Source of the DNA: Bugula neritina
Lineage: Eukaryota; Bryozoa; Gymnolaemata; Cheilostomatida; Bugulidae
Length of the DNA stretch: 64,000 bases
Assembly: GCA_964035545.1 (NCBI GenBank)
Contig: OZ037772.1
Coordinates: 7,384,389 to 7,448,388, forward strand
Direction of reading: 5' to 3'
The position numbers were made by a program, and so were the translations under genes. This document shows, one piece after another, positions 60,901 to 64,000 of this stretch (position 1 is the stretch's first letter; each line of letters begins with the position of its first letter). Below the pieces are notes generated by a model. It was not told the DNA's origin. It searched no databases and saw nothing but the letters and a program-made list of their open reading frames with translations.

Positions 60901-61844
60901 ATAGAAGTAGCCAGCAGTATCTAGCTAGAGGATTTAATAATATTGGCAAAGTAACATCAGATTACATGTAGGTCAAGGTTGCAGGTGAAAAGTTCCGTCA
61001 GTGAATTTCATTTCATCACCGAGTTTCCAATGCTTAGCATTAGTGAATGGAGTTTTAATTGAAGTTTGGGAAAAGTTGCATCTAATGAAACACCACAACT
61101 ATAACTTAATGCAAAGGTAACCACAAATCCATCTTTAGCGTGAGCATCCATGCTTATCCCTCCCCTACCCCTCTGTGGAACCGAAGCAAGAAAACAGCAG
61201 TGAATAAGCGTAGGGCCAGAAATCACGTTCGGCCCAAAAATTGGATTTTCAAGCTTCTAACATGCTGAGCAAGAAGTGTGTTTGATCTAATTGGCTTTTT
61301 ACCATGTAATATTTAGCGAGCACACTTTCTTATTTTAATCTACGATTCAACTTCTAGCGAACTGAATTTAAATAGTTTGATATAGTTTGCATTTCCGATT
61401 TTATAATATCCAAATCACTTTGCCAATGACACAGTTTTAAAAACAAACGCCTGTAGGCGAGCAGTAAAGTTTAACGATAACATCATTAGCTAATAAATTT
61501 TTGCACTGTGTATTCTCGAAGGTCACAAACGTGGCCCTAGTCTAAGTGAGCTGCCTCAACTCACCTCTACAGTGACCCTGAAATACTCGTTATCAGCATT
61601 ACTAAATCTACTCCCATATAGTGAGAGAAGGCAACTCTACCTGGTGAGCAGAGTCCGGAAGGTTCCGAGAGTCCATCCAGCTCACAGTAGCTGCCTAGCG
61701 TACAGGGGAGACAATCTGACTCGTTCCTAGCGCCAGTGGTGTTGTAGAAGGTTCCGGAAGGACAGGGGTACTGGTCAGCTCTGGTAGTAAGTGGTGGACA
61801 GAAGTGTCCAGAAGGACAGGGGTAAAGGTCAAATGTCTCAGCCC
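100..61844 (-). CDS. Giant single-pass membrane protein with GCC2/GCC3-like Cys-rich ectodomain (5' end missing)
   Basis: 81 coding exons were joined by eye. Every donor/acceptor pair keeps phase, and the summed coding length (14,711 nt) gives 4,902 whole codons plus a stop. Order of parts: about 3,500 extracellular residues of C-P-x-G-x-Y-C and G-T-Y-x-N-x-T-G repeats, EGF-like Cys-rich exons, a beta-rich juxtamembrane domain, one hydrophobic span, then a 1,356-residue cytoplasmic tail. The many N-x-S/T sites and paired cysteines fit a secretory-pathway protein on the cell surface. The first traced exon begins in mid-repeat, so the signal peptide and N-terminus lie right of 64000 or in an exon I did not recognise. 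Similar repeats occur in large invertebrate proteins matching the ephrin-receptor-like/GCC2-GCC3 family; function and ligand are unknown. Most exons are symmetric phase 1. All introns are GT-AG except one GC-AG. Exon details are in the regional entries below. Confidence 0.93.
4246..5043. other. Intron, no gene seen
   Basis: This is the intron between exons 73 and 74. It is AT-rich with a short TTTG run near 4550..4572. Open frames here lack splice context and protein character. Confidence 0.6.
5180..5498. repeat. AGT/AGC trinucleotide microsatellite
   Basis: About 300 bases of AGT with interspersed AGC and GGT triplets lie in the intron between exons 72 and 73, ending within 10 bases of the exon 72 donor. 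Poly-Ser, poly-Val and poly-Thr frames across it on both strands are consequences of the triplet and are not genes. Confidence 0.97.
5752..5825. repeat. Short tandem repeat, unit near GGCACATATTGACAGGTG
   Basis: Three to four imperfect copies of a unit of about 21 bases lie in the intron 5681..6733. The rest of that intron is AT-rich with no recognisable element. Confidence 0.85.
7128..10050 (-). CDS. Cytoplasmic tail part 2 (exons 64-70): D-P-x-T-G / P-V-x-G-V repeats
   Basis: Exons 9699..10050, 9052..9311, 8598..8807, 8201..8374, 7837..7948, 7451..7578 and 7128..7323. Degenerate repeats of about 20-30 residues recur: H-P-Q-T-G-K-L-L-P-I-E-G, H-P-E-S-G-A-I-L-P-L-C-G, S-P-Q-T-G-K-V-M-P-V-G-G-V, D-P-V-T-A-E-L-S-P-V-T-G-V and N-P-E-T-G-V-V-V-P-V-T. 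Helical linkers in exons 67-68 interrupt the series. The repeat looks like a short beta-hairpin unit, loosely like the D-P-x-T-G turn of plakin repeats, but the rest of the motif differs. I do not recognise the family. Confidence 0.88.
7985..8055. repeat. Short tandem repeat, unit near ATCACCTTATATGGCAT
   Basis: Three imperfect copies of a unit of 17-27 bases lie in the intron between exons 67 and 68. Confidence 0.8.
10292..12498 (-). CDS. Cytoplasmic tail part 1 (exons 60-63): basic region and coiled coil
   Basis: Exons 12291..12498, 11693..11862, 10741..10898 and 10292..10481. The first is strongly basic just inside the membrane (K-R-Y-G-W, then W-L-T-K-R-K-P-F-D-D-Y). The following exons are charged and heptad-like: S-I-T-Q-N-L-A-R-Q-K-E-E-A-K and E-T-K-L-E-E-L-E-I-E-L-E-R-R-K. 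That is consistent with a helical or coiled-coil stalk inside the cell. No kinase or other catalytic domain is visible. Confidence 0.88.
11184..11288. repeat. Tandem repeat carrying four GCAGACGT octamers
   Basis: Four copies of a unit of about 24-30 bases, near ACATGCAGACGTAGATACAT, lie in the intron between exons 61 and 62. Each copy holds the octamer that is over-represented across the window. Confidence 0.9.
12107..12209. mobile_element. MITE-like imperfect hairpin
   Basis: Arms of about 40 bases (left from GCATGTTTTATCC, right ending GGATAAAACATG) are inverted copies with a few mismatches and flank a short loop. The arms share TCTGGGTGTGCAG. No coding capacity is present. It looks like a short non-autonomous inverted-repeat element in the intron between exons 60 and 61; the superfamily is not identified. 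Confidence 0.7.
13448..13636 (-). CDS. Exon 59: single transmembrane segment
   Basis: This phase-0 exon of 63 codons contains the hydrophobic run W-V-L-I-A-L-M-C-V-A-I-L-L-T-V-I-V-V-I-I, preceded by acidic S-P-D. The next exon begins L-F-K-R-Y, a basic stop-transfer flank. This sets the topology: cysteine-rich part outside, coiled-coil part inside. It is the only convincing membrane span in the traced protein. A short Pro/Phe-rich linker (G-P-F-F-P-T-T-P-R-Y) separates it from the juxtamembrane domain. Confidence 0.92.
13845..14007 (-). CDS. Juxtamembrane domain exon 58
   Basis: The exon encodes N-N-L-Y-N-T-N-D-K-F-D-Y-G-G-F and later Y-R-F-K-D-P-G-V-Y-V-F-Y. The aromatic-F-x-x-P-G-x-Y-x-F pattern at the end of a beta-rich segment resembles the last strands of cupredoxin-like folds, but I see no clear copper-ligand set. 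The fold is therefore an inference. The exon joins exon 57 across a 9.7-kb intron by completing an Arg codon (CG|A). Confidence 0.85.
15141..17801 (+). CDS. Gene A: prepropeptide-like secreted precursor (nine exons)
   Basis: Exons: 15141..15226, 15547..15599, 15796..15890, 16089..16444, 16585..16663, 17004..17058, 17162..17225, 17589..17652 and 17775..17801. All junctions are GT-AG and in phase. Starting at the second ATG (15150), which aligns with copy B's only usable start, the product is 289 residues; the first ATG (15141) adds three. It opens with a signal peptide (M-I-F-N-L-L-F-V-G-T-L-M-I-M-C-C-A). Lys-Arg then precedes A-F-G-H-L-N-L-G-P-E-P-D-W-M and, after acidic spacers, V-F-G-S-L-R-E-I-R-K, V-F-G-S-F-K-E-L-R and V-F-G-S-L-R-Q-I-R. 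A helical acidic segment (residues near L-E-L-M-G-E-M-V-K) lies between. This is the layout of a neuropeptide or hormone precursor; the family is not recognised. The acceptor of exon 2 is a NAGNAG (15547 or 15550). The terminal exon is short, so the 3' half is less certain. Confidence 0.8.
18164..18169 (+). promoter_or_regulatory. Poly(A) signal for gene A
   Basis: AATAAA in GTCAATAAAATTAACTG, about 360 bases after the gene A stop. The block is conserved in unit 2 at 22009..22014, which supports a 3'-UTR role. Confidence 0.6.
18890..19052 (-). mobile_element. tRNA-derived SINE, minus orientation
   Basis: The reverse complement reads a tRNA-like head with a B-box-like GGGTTCGAGCC followed by a body shared with the copies at 35110, 45765 and 53346 (ACATCACCAATGGC and AATTATGACTGGATGCTCTT on the plus strand). 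It separates the two duplication units. The head is degenerate. Confidence 0.8.
19680..19687 (+). promoter_or_regulatory. Possible TATA box for gene B
   Basis: TATATAAA lies about 205 bases before the gene B ATG. No equivalent is obvious upstream of gene A, so this is tentative. A better conserved block between the copies is GACTTCTTACAAACAAGTTC at about 14853 and 19793. Confidence 0.35.
19892..21124 (+). CDS. Gene B: shorter paralogue of the prepropeptide-like precursor
   Basis: Exons 19892..19968, 20299..20351, 20516..20610 and 20801..21124 encode 182 residues. Exons 1-3 match gene A exactly in length and phase (77 from A's second ATG, 53 and 95 bases). The signal peptide is M-T-F-T-L-L-F-V-G-A-L-M-M-S-C-W-A. 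Lys-Arg precedes A-F-G-H-L-N-L-G-P-E-P-E-W-M, V-F-G-S-L-K-E-I-R-K and L-F-G-L-L-R; another unit, A-V-F-G-S-L-D-Q-S-R, follows Glu-Lys. The stop TGA falls where the internal duplication joins, immediately before sequence copied from intron 1, so the tail encoded by gene A exons 5-9 has been lost. Expression is likely but unproven. Confidence 0.8.
21371..21888 (+). pseudogene. Partial copy C of the prepropeptide-like gene (exons 2-4 only)
   Basis: Intact copies of exon 2 (21371..21423) and exon 3 (21576..21670), both with splice sites, are followed by an exon 4 fragment from 21862 that reaches TAA at 21886..21888 and then loses homology near 21935. No exon 1 or signal peptide precedes it, so on its own it is a broken copy. 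Splicing from exon 1 of gene B would stay in frame and give a short secreted product ending V-A-V-A-N-S-L. Compared with B, residue E before Lys-Arg is G here (T-R-G-K-R), which creates an amidation-type site. Confidence 0.7.
22641..23672. other. Intron remainder, no gene seen
   Basis: AT-rich sequence lies between duplication unit 2 and exon 57. A degenerate GGGGTAGGAAAGGTAGGGG-like purine tract lies at about 23515..23620. No splice-supported coding sequence. Confidence 0.6.
23673..24278 (-). CDS. Juxtamembrane domain exons 55-57, including a 12-nt microexon
   Basis: Exons 24071..24278, 23926..23937 and 23673..23820. The 12-nt microexon (GTGCTGGTTTTG on the minus strand) has a T-rich acceptor and a GTGAGT donor. 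It joins the flanking exons in frame as N-I-T-S-A-G-F-D-Y-N-L. Skipping it also keeps the frame, because 12 is a multiple of three, so it could be alternative. The domain has few cysteines and runs into C-L-K-Y-G-E-T-M-F-F-S-V-S-N and Y-P-V-Y-D-R, beta-strand-like segments completed by exon 58. The intron after exon 57 is the largest in the window and holds the nested plus-strand genes. Confidence 0.85.
24781..26529 (-). CDS. Membrane-proximal Cys-rich / EGF-like exons 51-54
   Basis: Exons 26298..26529, 25756..25999, 25425..25589 and 24781..24963. Exons 51-52 still show GCC2/GCC3-type spacing (C-E-T-C-P-P-G-Y-Y-G, then C-L-D-C-P). Exon 53 switches to an EGF-like pattern (C-P-C-A-A-G-F-T-L-L-E, then C-T-E-G-Q-T-R-N-Q-D-G-Q-C). 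Exon 54 has clustered cysteines (L-C-K-C-K-V-D-D-L-E-E-V-C-D-L-E-C) and then leaves the Cys-rich region. Exons 53 and 54 are phase 0 at both ends, unlike the phase-1 repeat exons, consistent with a different evolutionary origin. The EGF-like label rests on cysteine pattern only. Confidence 0.85.
26857..26901. repeat. Small perfect inverted repeat
   Basis: CACTACAATGATG at 26858..26870 and CATCATTGTAGTG at 26888..26900 form a 13-bp stem with a 17-base loop, in the intron between exons 50 and 51. Confidence 0.75.
27488..32448 (-). CDS. Ectodomain part 5 (exons 41-50): Cys-rich repeats
   Basis: Exons: 32249..32448, 31694..31837, 31260..31412, 30650..30907, 30078..30287, 29665..29871, 29135..29316, 28752..28854, 28255..28474, 27488..27786. 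The repeat pattern continues, with short inserts such as D-D-C-F-L-C-P-A-G-F-Y-C-P-S-L-N in exon 50. Exon 49 ends in ACATACAG followed by GCATGT, a GC-AG intron. The nearby GT would break the frame with exon 50, whereas the GC donor preserves G-T-Y-R-D-T-T-T. The neighbouring introns carry a SINE tail fragment and local duplications. Confidence 0.9.
27826..27900. repeat. Local tandem repeat with ACGTCTGC
   Basis: Imperfect repeats of CAGTAGCTTGACGTCTGCAA carry three copies of ACGTCTGC, the reverse complement of the over-represented octamer. Confidence 0.8.
29905..29970 (+). mobile_element. SINE 3' fragment
   Basis: TTCTCACAGAGATAGTGACT matches the 3' part of the SINE copy at 35110 (TTTCTCACAGGGATGATGAC). 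The tRNA-like head is absent. Confidence 0.6.
33014..38191 (-). CDS. Ectodomain part 4 (exons 31-40): Cys-rich repeats
   Basis: Exons: 38048..38191, 37515..37700, 36893..37054, 36244..36448, 35882..36099, 35367..35520, 34843..35008, 34177..34315, 33659..33757, 33014..33245. Examples are NCSNGTYSNQSGLSSVEQC (exon 31) and C-Q-P-C-P-S-G-Y-Y-C-E-T-T-G-E (exon 40). The acceptor of exon 34 was fixed by frame: only the AG directly before ACGTCTGC joins exon 33's single G to give D-V-C-S-A-G-Y-Y-C. Exon 32 ends at the last of a run of four donors spaced 35 bases apart. The intron between exons 37 and 38 is nearly all minisatellite. Confidence 0.9.
33410..33650. repeat. TA-rich simple repeat
   Basis: Degenerate ATAATATAAT tract of about 240 bases in the intron between exons 39 and 40. 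Confidence 0.9.
33930..34112. repeat. Dispersed repeat copy 1
   Basis: Shares AGTTGCATCGAATGAAAC and the following ACCACAAATTCACC...AGCATCCAT segment with 60985..61170; a weaker copy is at 51140..51245. There is no coding potential and the type is unknown. Confidence 0.5.
34336..34836. repeat. Minisatellite, units near ACTCAGACTATATCTACTGT
   Basis: About 500 bases of two alternating units (ACTCAGACTATATCTACTGT and ATGCAGACTGTAT) fill the intron between exons 37 and 38. Three long plus-strand reading frames across it arise only because the repeat lacks stops. The unit resembles the exon 38 acceptor (ACTCAGACTAG on the plus strand). Confidence 0.95.
35110..35335 (+). mobile_element. tRNA-derived SINE, plus orientation
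   Basis: Begins GCAGCCGTGGTCTAAGGGTT, an A-box-like tRNA head, with a B-box-like GGGTCCGAGCC. The body (CATTGGTGATGTTAGGAAGA) and tail (CATCAGAGGTTTCTCACAGG) are shared with the other copies. It is the most complete copy in the window. Confidence 0.85.
36719..36890. repeat. ACTGACTGACTAATG simple repeat
   Basis: Degenerate GACT-based tandem tract in the intron between exons 33 and 34. It ends at the exon 33 donor. Confidence 0.9.
37400..37520 (-). repeat. 35-bp tandem repeat duplicating the exon 32 donor
   Basis: The unit CCCACCTTCTACTATCAGTT plus GACTGCTACAGTGA is repeated so that four GTGGGT donor sites lie 35 bases apart. Only the one at 37513..37514 joins exon 33 in frame. Confidence 0.85.
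38721..43406 (-). CDS. Ectodomain part 3 (exons 21-30): Cys-rich repeats
   Basis: Exons: 43294..43406, 43042..43205, 42434..42650, 41938..42116, 41588..41767, 41046..41257, 40681..40819, 39655..39792, 39181..39339, 38721..38825. Representative sequence is ECPVGRYCPENTTDSNEFPC in exon 23 and DEPVECPAGTFNPDLG in exon 29. All junctions stay in frame, including the unusual phase-2 joins around exons 21-24. Exon 29 ends at a donor that is tandemly triplicated at 39111..39202; only the copy at 39179..39180 keeps the downstream frame. A 20-bp-unit minisatellite fills the intron between exons 23 and 22. Confidence 0.9.
39111..39202 (-). repeat. 31-bp tandem repeat duplicating the exon 29 donor
   Basis: Three copies of a 31-bp unit, each reading on the minus strand as TTTTACTGTAAYACTRCTGG followed by a GTGAGT or GTAAGT donor. 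The exon-proximal donor keeps the frame; the others would shift it by one. Confidence 0.85.
39793..40680. other. Intron, no gene seen
   Basis: AT-rich intron between exons 27 and 28. A plus-strand 87-codon frame at 40181..40444 has no splice context or protein features. Confidence 0.55.
41401..41511. mobile_element. MITE-like hairpin with ~50-bp inverted arms
   Basis: The left arm starts TATAAGTCGCTCCCAGTTGG and the right arm ends CCCCAACTCGGAGCTGCTTATA; they are near-complementary along about 50 bases. Ends in TATA suggest TA target duplication as in Tc1/mariner-type MITEs (inference). A related right arm is at 51628..51724. Confidence 0.75.
42672..43036. repeat. Minisatellite, unit near ATACTCAGACTACACACTGT
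   Basis: About 18 copies of a unit of about 20 bases fill the intron between exons 22 and 23, up to the exon 22 donor. It shares the core ATACTCAGACTA with the 34.3-kb minisatellite. Confidence 0.95.
43664..50107 (-). CDS. Ectodomain part 2 (exons 11-20): Cys-rich repeats
   Basis: Exons: 49896..50107, 49388..49638, 48782..48918, 47574..47715, 46979..47233, 46181..46414, 45549..45674, 44691..44852, 44027..44162, 43664..43835. Each carries one to three Cys-rich modules; for example exon 15 holds PCPQGYFCPNFTKSAYEYPC and exon 16 holds G-T-Y-S-N-Q-T-G-L-G-N-V-T-Q-C. Exons 15-18 are symmetric phase 1. Exon 19 ends with two bases of a Gly codon (GG|G). Introns here contain two 15-bp minisatellites (47.7-48.7 kb) and long TA-rich tracts. 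Reading frames inside those repeats are artefacts and are not part of the gene. Confidence 0.9.
44563..44642. repeat. ATAATATAAT simple repeat
   Basis: Short TA-rich tract just beyond the exon 18 donor. Confidence 0.9.
44868..45380. repeat. TA-rich tract
   Basis: About 500 bases almost entirely of A and T, built on ATAATATATAA, in the intron between exons 17 and 18. Confidence 0.9.
45765..45912 (-). mobile_element. tRNA-derived SINE, minus orientation
   Basis: The plus strand carries CACAGGAGCAATTATGACTA, CCTAACATCACCAACGCC and ATTCGAACCCACGACTCC, the reverse complement of the SINE body and B box seen at 35110 and 53346. Confidence 0.82.
46440..46870. repeat. TA-rich tract with ATAACCATATAGTAATATA units
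   Basis: AT-rich intron between exons 15 and 16. The right half is a degenerate tandem of about 19-30 bases. Confidence 0.85.
47739..48063. repeat. 15-bp minisatellite (AGCAGACTACAGTAC)n
   Basis: About 21 nearly identical copies lie in the intron between exons 13 and 14. Because 15 is divisible by three and the unit lacks stops, long Y-S-T-A-D and C-C-T-V-V frames appear on opposite strands. A GA-rich stretch (AAGGAGAAGATACGAGAGGA) follows to about 48160. Confidence 0.97.
48400..48655. repeat. 15-bp minisatellite (GTCATAGTCAATGTA)n
   Basis: About 16 degenerate copies with variants (ATAGTGAAT, ATAGTCCAT) lie in the same intron as the preceding minisatellite. Confidence 0.93.
49630..49715. 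repeat. Duplicated exon 12 acceptor region
   Basis: CTCACAGTACCTGTGTTAGG occurs twice about 45 bases apart, with a third degraded copy. The first contains the exon 12 acceptor. Confidence 0.75.
50701..61844 (-). CDS. Ectodomain part 1 (exons 1-10): Cys-rich repeats
   Basis: Exons in transcript order: 61641..61844, 59923..60236, 55951..56197, 55041..55124, 54358..54510, 53666..53900, 52799..52980, 52184..52398, 51446..51602, 50701..50891. The first reads G-A-E-T-F-D-L-Y-P-C-P-S-G-H-F-C and the rest continue the C-P-x-G-[YH]-[YF]-C / P-C-P-x-G-T-[YF] pattern. Typical blocks are CPSGTFYNTTGARNESDC and CSPGYYC-like turns with N-glycosylation sequons. Exons usually end on the first base of a Gly codon completed by the next exon (G-Y-Y-C). 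The 3.7-kb intron between exons 3 and 2 carries a plus-strand gene at 56.8-58.9 kb. No start codon or signal peptide is visible upstream, so this is a 5'-partial model. Confidence 0.9.
51628..51724. mobile_element. MITE-like element related to 41401..41511
   Basis: The right arm (ACTGCACTCAGTCACCCCCA to GCTGCTTATA) matches the 41.4-kb element. The left part is replaced by a second hairpin (GTTGGGGGTT / AACCCCCAAC). Confidence 0.65.
51905..51998 (+). mobile_element. Second tRNA-like repeat
   Basis: TAGTGTGATGGTTAGTGGAT and GGTTTGATTCCAGGTG have A-box- and B-box-like spacing, unlike the main SINE. It is probably a degenerate tRNA-derived element. Confidence 0.4.
53346..53545 (+). mobile_element. 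tRNA-derived SINE, plus orientation
   Basis: Head GCAGCCGTGGTTTGGGGACA, near-canonical B box GGGTTCGAACCCC, and body CATTGGTGATGTTAGGAAGA identical to the 35110 copy. Tail CATCAGGGGTTCCTCACAGG. Confidence 0.85.
55125..55950. other. Intron, no gene seen
   Basis: AT-rich intron between exons 3 and 4. I see no element or coding frame with support. Confidence 0.6.
56833..56838 (+). promoter_or_regulatory. TATA box of nested gene D
   Basis: TATATAA in CAGTATATAAGAGCAA, about 70 bases before a strong donor (CTCAG|GTGAGT at 56904). The spacing fits a short non-coding first exon starting near 56862. Confidence 0.6.
57737..57765 (+). mobile_element. SINE head fragment
   Basis: GAGCAGCCGTGGTTG matches the first bases of the SINE. 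No body follows. Confidence 0.4.
58456..58722 (+). CDS. Gene D: unknown 88-residue basic protein
   Basis: The ORF starts at the first ATG after a TTTCAG acceptor and ends at TAA, with a poly(A) signal about 200 bases on. It begins M-I-Q-E-E-A-D-K-L-H-V-D-W-L-Y and is basic in the middle (V-A-A-R-K-R-M-M-L-A-Y and G-R-Q-L-L-R-R-M-P-V-P-A-P-Y), ending Y-F-K-F-Y-A-L. No signal peptide or membrane span is evident. Lys-Arg and Arg-Arg pairs could be processing sites, but without a signal peptide that is speculative. Composition and local GC look coding compared with the surrounding intron. I do not recognise the family. Confidence 0.6.
   Translation: MIQEEADKLHVDWLYDSIKGPRPPKEMLSVAARKRMMLAYQHSPGRQLLRRMPVPAPYIRLNRMLAPMHPVKVAYDRENREYFKFYAL
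59360..59465. repeat. Degenerate CCCAAACCTAAACC tract
   Basis: Repeated AATCCCAAACCTAAACCC-like units, loosely telomere-like (CCCTAA/CCTAAA), directly precede the palindrome array. Confidence 0.6.
59484..59718. mobile_element. Tandem palindrome array within 14-bp terminal inverted repeats
   Basis: CTACTTCGCCATTA at 59484..59497 and its exact reverse complement at 59705..59718 bound an array of three 51-bp units plus a partial one. Each unit is a 39-bp palindrome (AGGCTGAGCGTACAGCAAT, a central G, then the reverse complement) followed by GTGTGTACACAC, itself self-complementary. The 51-bp unit has no stop in one frame on each strand, so matching short open frames appear on both strands. It looks like a non-autonomous foldback element. 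Confidence 0.8.
60237..60303. repeat. 33-bp tandem duplication next to the exon 2 acceptor
   Basis: TAGCAACAAGATTGTAGAGT occurs at 60238 and again at 60271, immediately intronic of exon 2. Confidence 0.85.
60304..61640. other. Intron, includes dispersed repeat copy 2
   Basis: No coding exon fits here. The segment 60985..61170 shares AAGTTGCATCTAATGAAACA and ACCACAAATCCATC...AGCATCCAT with 33930..34112. The rest is AT-rich. Confidence 0.55.
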
Positions 61845-64000
61845 CTGTAACAACATAGGTTATTACTAAAAAGTCAGTGACACAAACCAATGCAATAACC
61901 AACAGTCAAGTGGTAGTGTTCATTGAATCATCATCAATTAAGAATAGGTGTTTGGCACATTGCCATACATCAAATGTTGGGGAAACCCAAATACAAGTAG
62001 TTCCTTCAAGACTGATTGTTGAGGGAAGTTGTATAGGCTGAGTCCAGTATTAATGGTTAGACTATTGAATTATTATGCAACCATAAACTGAACTACTGTT
62101 TTAGATAAATATTGACCAAGTACTGATGCTACCTATTAGGTTCTCAATGATAATTTTACGAGTTACTGCAATGTGAAACACAACAAAATAAACTATAACT
62201 ATATTACACTTTTGATAAAAGTATATTTTATTAGTATCCCAAGTACATTACAGCTAAATTATGAGTATATTACAAGAACATTACATGCGCATTTCGAGTA
62301 TACTATAATTATATCAAAATCGTATTACAAATACACTACCATTATACTATGTGACCAGTTGTGACAAAACCGGGGATGTGGCAGCATTTATAAAATGCAG
62401 TAAATGAAGGTTTAATTTGGAAATACTGAAGATTTAAATTATTTCCAATTTTTCAGATTTAAAACTTTTCTATTAGAAAAAATATCCAAGGATTTGAAAA
62501 ATCATATTTCTGCAAGCATTTGATGATTCTTTTAGCTCTAAAATTGCATTTAAAATTGGTAACTAAGGCATTCAATGTTTTAAATGACAAGAAAATTGTG
62601 AGTTATTAAATAAAAAAAGAAGACAATTTAGGTCATCATTTATAGCGTGAAAGCTTGCAAATTTAGTTTTTATCAAATGAATTTAGCTTCCACCTCTTTC
62701 TTCGCATTGTCAGAAGTATCATATTCAAAATCGAAAGCTAGTTTTAGTTTTTCATCGCTCTTCATGCAAAGTTAGCTTTTAAGTTACGGAGTTGTTTTGC
62801 CCTTTGGTAATAGTCGCTGAACTTATTCTTTATTTTTAGCGTTAAAGCTTGAAGATCACAACAACACAGGTAATTATACTGAAAACAATCATTTACACTA
62901 CTAACTTAAAATTGTTGCCAGGATTATTTGTAGCTGTCTATTTATATTTACAATTACAATTTCACTGTGAGTCATAGTGAGAGTGGATCTACAAAATCAC
63001 CAATACACTTATTAGCAGTGTGGGCTAGTTCATTCTCAAGTTATAGGCTATATTTCTATGAACTTATTAGAACAAAAAATAATACATACATTGCACTGGG
63101 TTGATTCATTATTCAATCACTCAACTGTTAATTTGTGTAAAAATGTTTATTGTTTAACTGTTATATTCCAACAATTAAGGTATGATGTAATGGAAGACCT
63201 TGTAACCAATGAGCTTGCAAAGCAGGCCCATATCCATTAAAGGATTGCTCTATCTTGTCTAATAAATGGCCATTTAGGTCAAACACACATAATATTGTGT
63301 TTTTCTAAGCATGCATTGACAAAAAGCATTTGACCAAAGGTAGAAAAAGTTAGTTGAAGTTGAGGGTGTAGATTGGTAACAGCCAAAACGCCGATTTTGA
63401 AATGAGCTGGGAACTGTGACGTAACAGCGCCAGCATTCCTGCTGGTCACGTGACTATACAAATGAATAACTATAGAAATATGACTGTGAGATGTGATCTT
63501 TCAGCTCGTAATTTGTATATTTATAGAAGTGCAAATGTGAATTATCTCAATCTATAGTTTTTTGACATGTTAAATAACATGTATGTGATAACATTAGGCC
63601 ATATTTTGCTTGTAAGCATAGAAAAAAGCATTGCAAAAACATGCATTCTTTAGGATGAATGCCTGCGATCGATCTAAACTAGGTCAGATTGTGCAATATT
63701 ACGGGCGCACCAAAGCTGACCTATATAGCGCACTGTAACTGCTTGAGCGTTATTGGTTGATGTTGCGCTCAGCAACCTTGAATACTAGCGTTATAGTTAG
63801 CACGTGCAGCATAGTTACTGGCGTTCACACGTCACGTATTAGGCTATTCTTTTTCATGACTGAAAATTTTACCTCCCTCAAAATTGGAATTTTGAAAAGC
63901 TGTTTTCTAGGCATCTATCCCTTTGCAAAGTCACAATTGTTTTCATACACATTAGATTATAGTTCATAATTATAATGTGATTGTAATAAACTAAGATAGA
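61845..64000. other. Upstream intron or flank, no coding exon seen
   Basis: The Cys-rich repeat pattern stops at 61844 and no splice-supported exon was found to the window edge. Degenerate AGTATATTACAA units occur at 62215..62345. Near 63417..63454 lie TGACGTAA and the 10-bp palindrome GTCACGTGAC (CRE- and E-box-like), which could belong to a promoter, but no transcript start is evident. Confidence 0.5.

Noticed and set aside
61565-61580. Possible 13-nt microexon between exons 1 and 2 (GGTCACTGTAGAG)
   Set aside because: It has an AG before and GT after, but inclusion gives an immediate stop; exons 1 and 2 already join in frame.
1-64000. CRISPR array, bacterial operons or viral genome
   Set aside because: Pervasive spliceosomal introns, poly(A) signals and animal-type domains. 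The direct repeats are contiguous satellites without spacers. No viral replication or capsid gene was seen.

Overview
This window is nuclear DNA from an animal, most likely a marine invertebrate. It is AT-rich, with GT-AG introns of a few hundred bases, tRNA-derived SINEs, small inverted-repeat elements and many minisatellites. I cannot assign a phylum.

The minus strand is dominated by one giant gene. I traced 81 consecutive coding exons from 61844 down to a stop codon at 100..102. Every junction has a usable splice site and keeps the reading frame, giving 4,902 residues (about 14.7 kb of coding sequence). The start codon and signal peptide lie beyond the right edge. Roughly 3,500 extracellular residues are cysteine-rich repeats of the GCC2/GCC3 (ephrin-receptor-like) type (exons 1-52, 25756..61844). 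They are followed by a few EGF-like/Cys-rich exons and a membrane-proximal beta-rich domain (13845..24963). Exon 59 (13448..13636) encodes the single membrane span. A 1,356-residue cytoplasmic tail has coiled coils on either side of repeats rich in D-P-x-T/S-G and P-V/I-x-G (100..12498).

Two long introns of this gene hold small genes on the opposite strand. The intron at 14008..23672 contains a tandem duplication of a secreted prepropeptide-like gene: copy A has nine exons (15141..17801), copy B four (19892..21124), and copy C is partial (21371..21888). They encode a signal peptide, acidic spacers and Lys-Arg sites followed by an [AVL]-F-G-[SHL]-[LF] motif. I recognise no family. The intron at 56198..59922 contains a spliced gene for an 88-residue basic protein (58456..58722), with a TATA box, an ATG-free leader and a poly(A) signal.

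The remaining sequence is introns: several minisatellites, TA-rich tracts, SINEs, MITE-like hairpins, a tandem array of perfect palindromes inside 14-bp terminal inverted repeats (59484..59718), and local duplications of splice-site regions. The octamer GCAGACGT is strongly over-represented in exons and introns alike. From 61845 to 64000 I see no coding exon.
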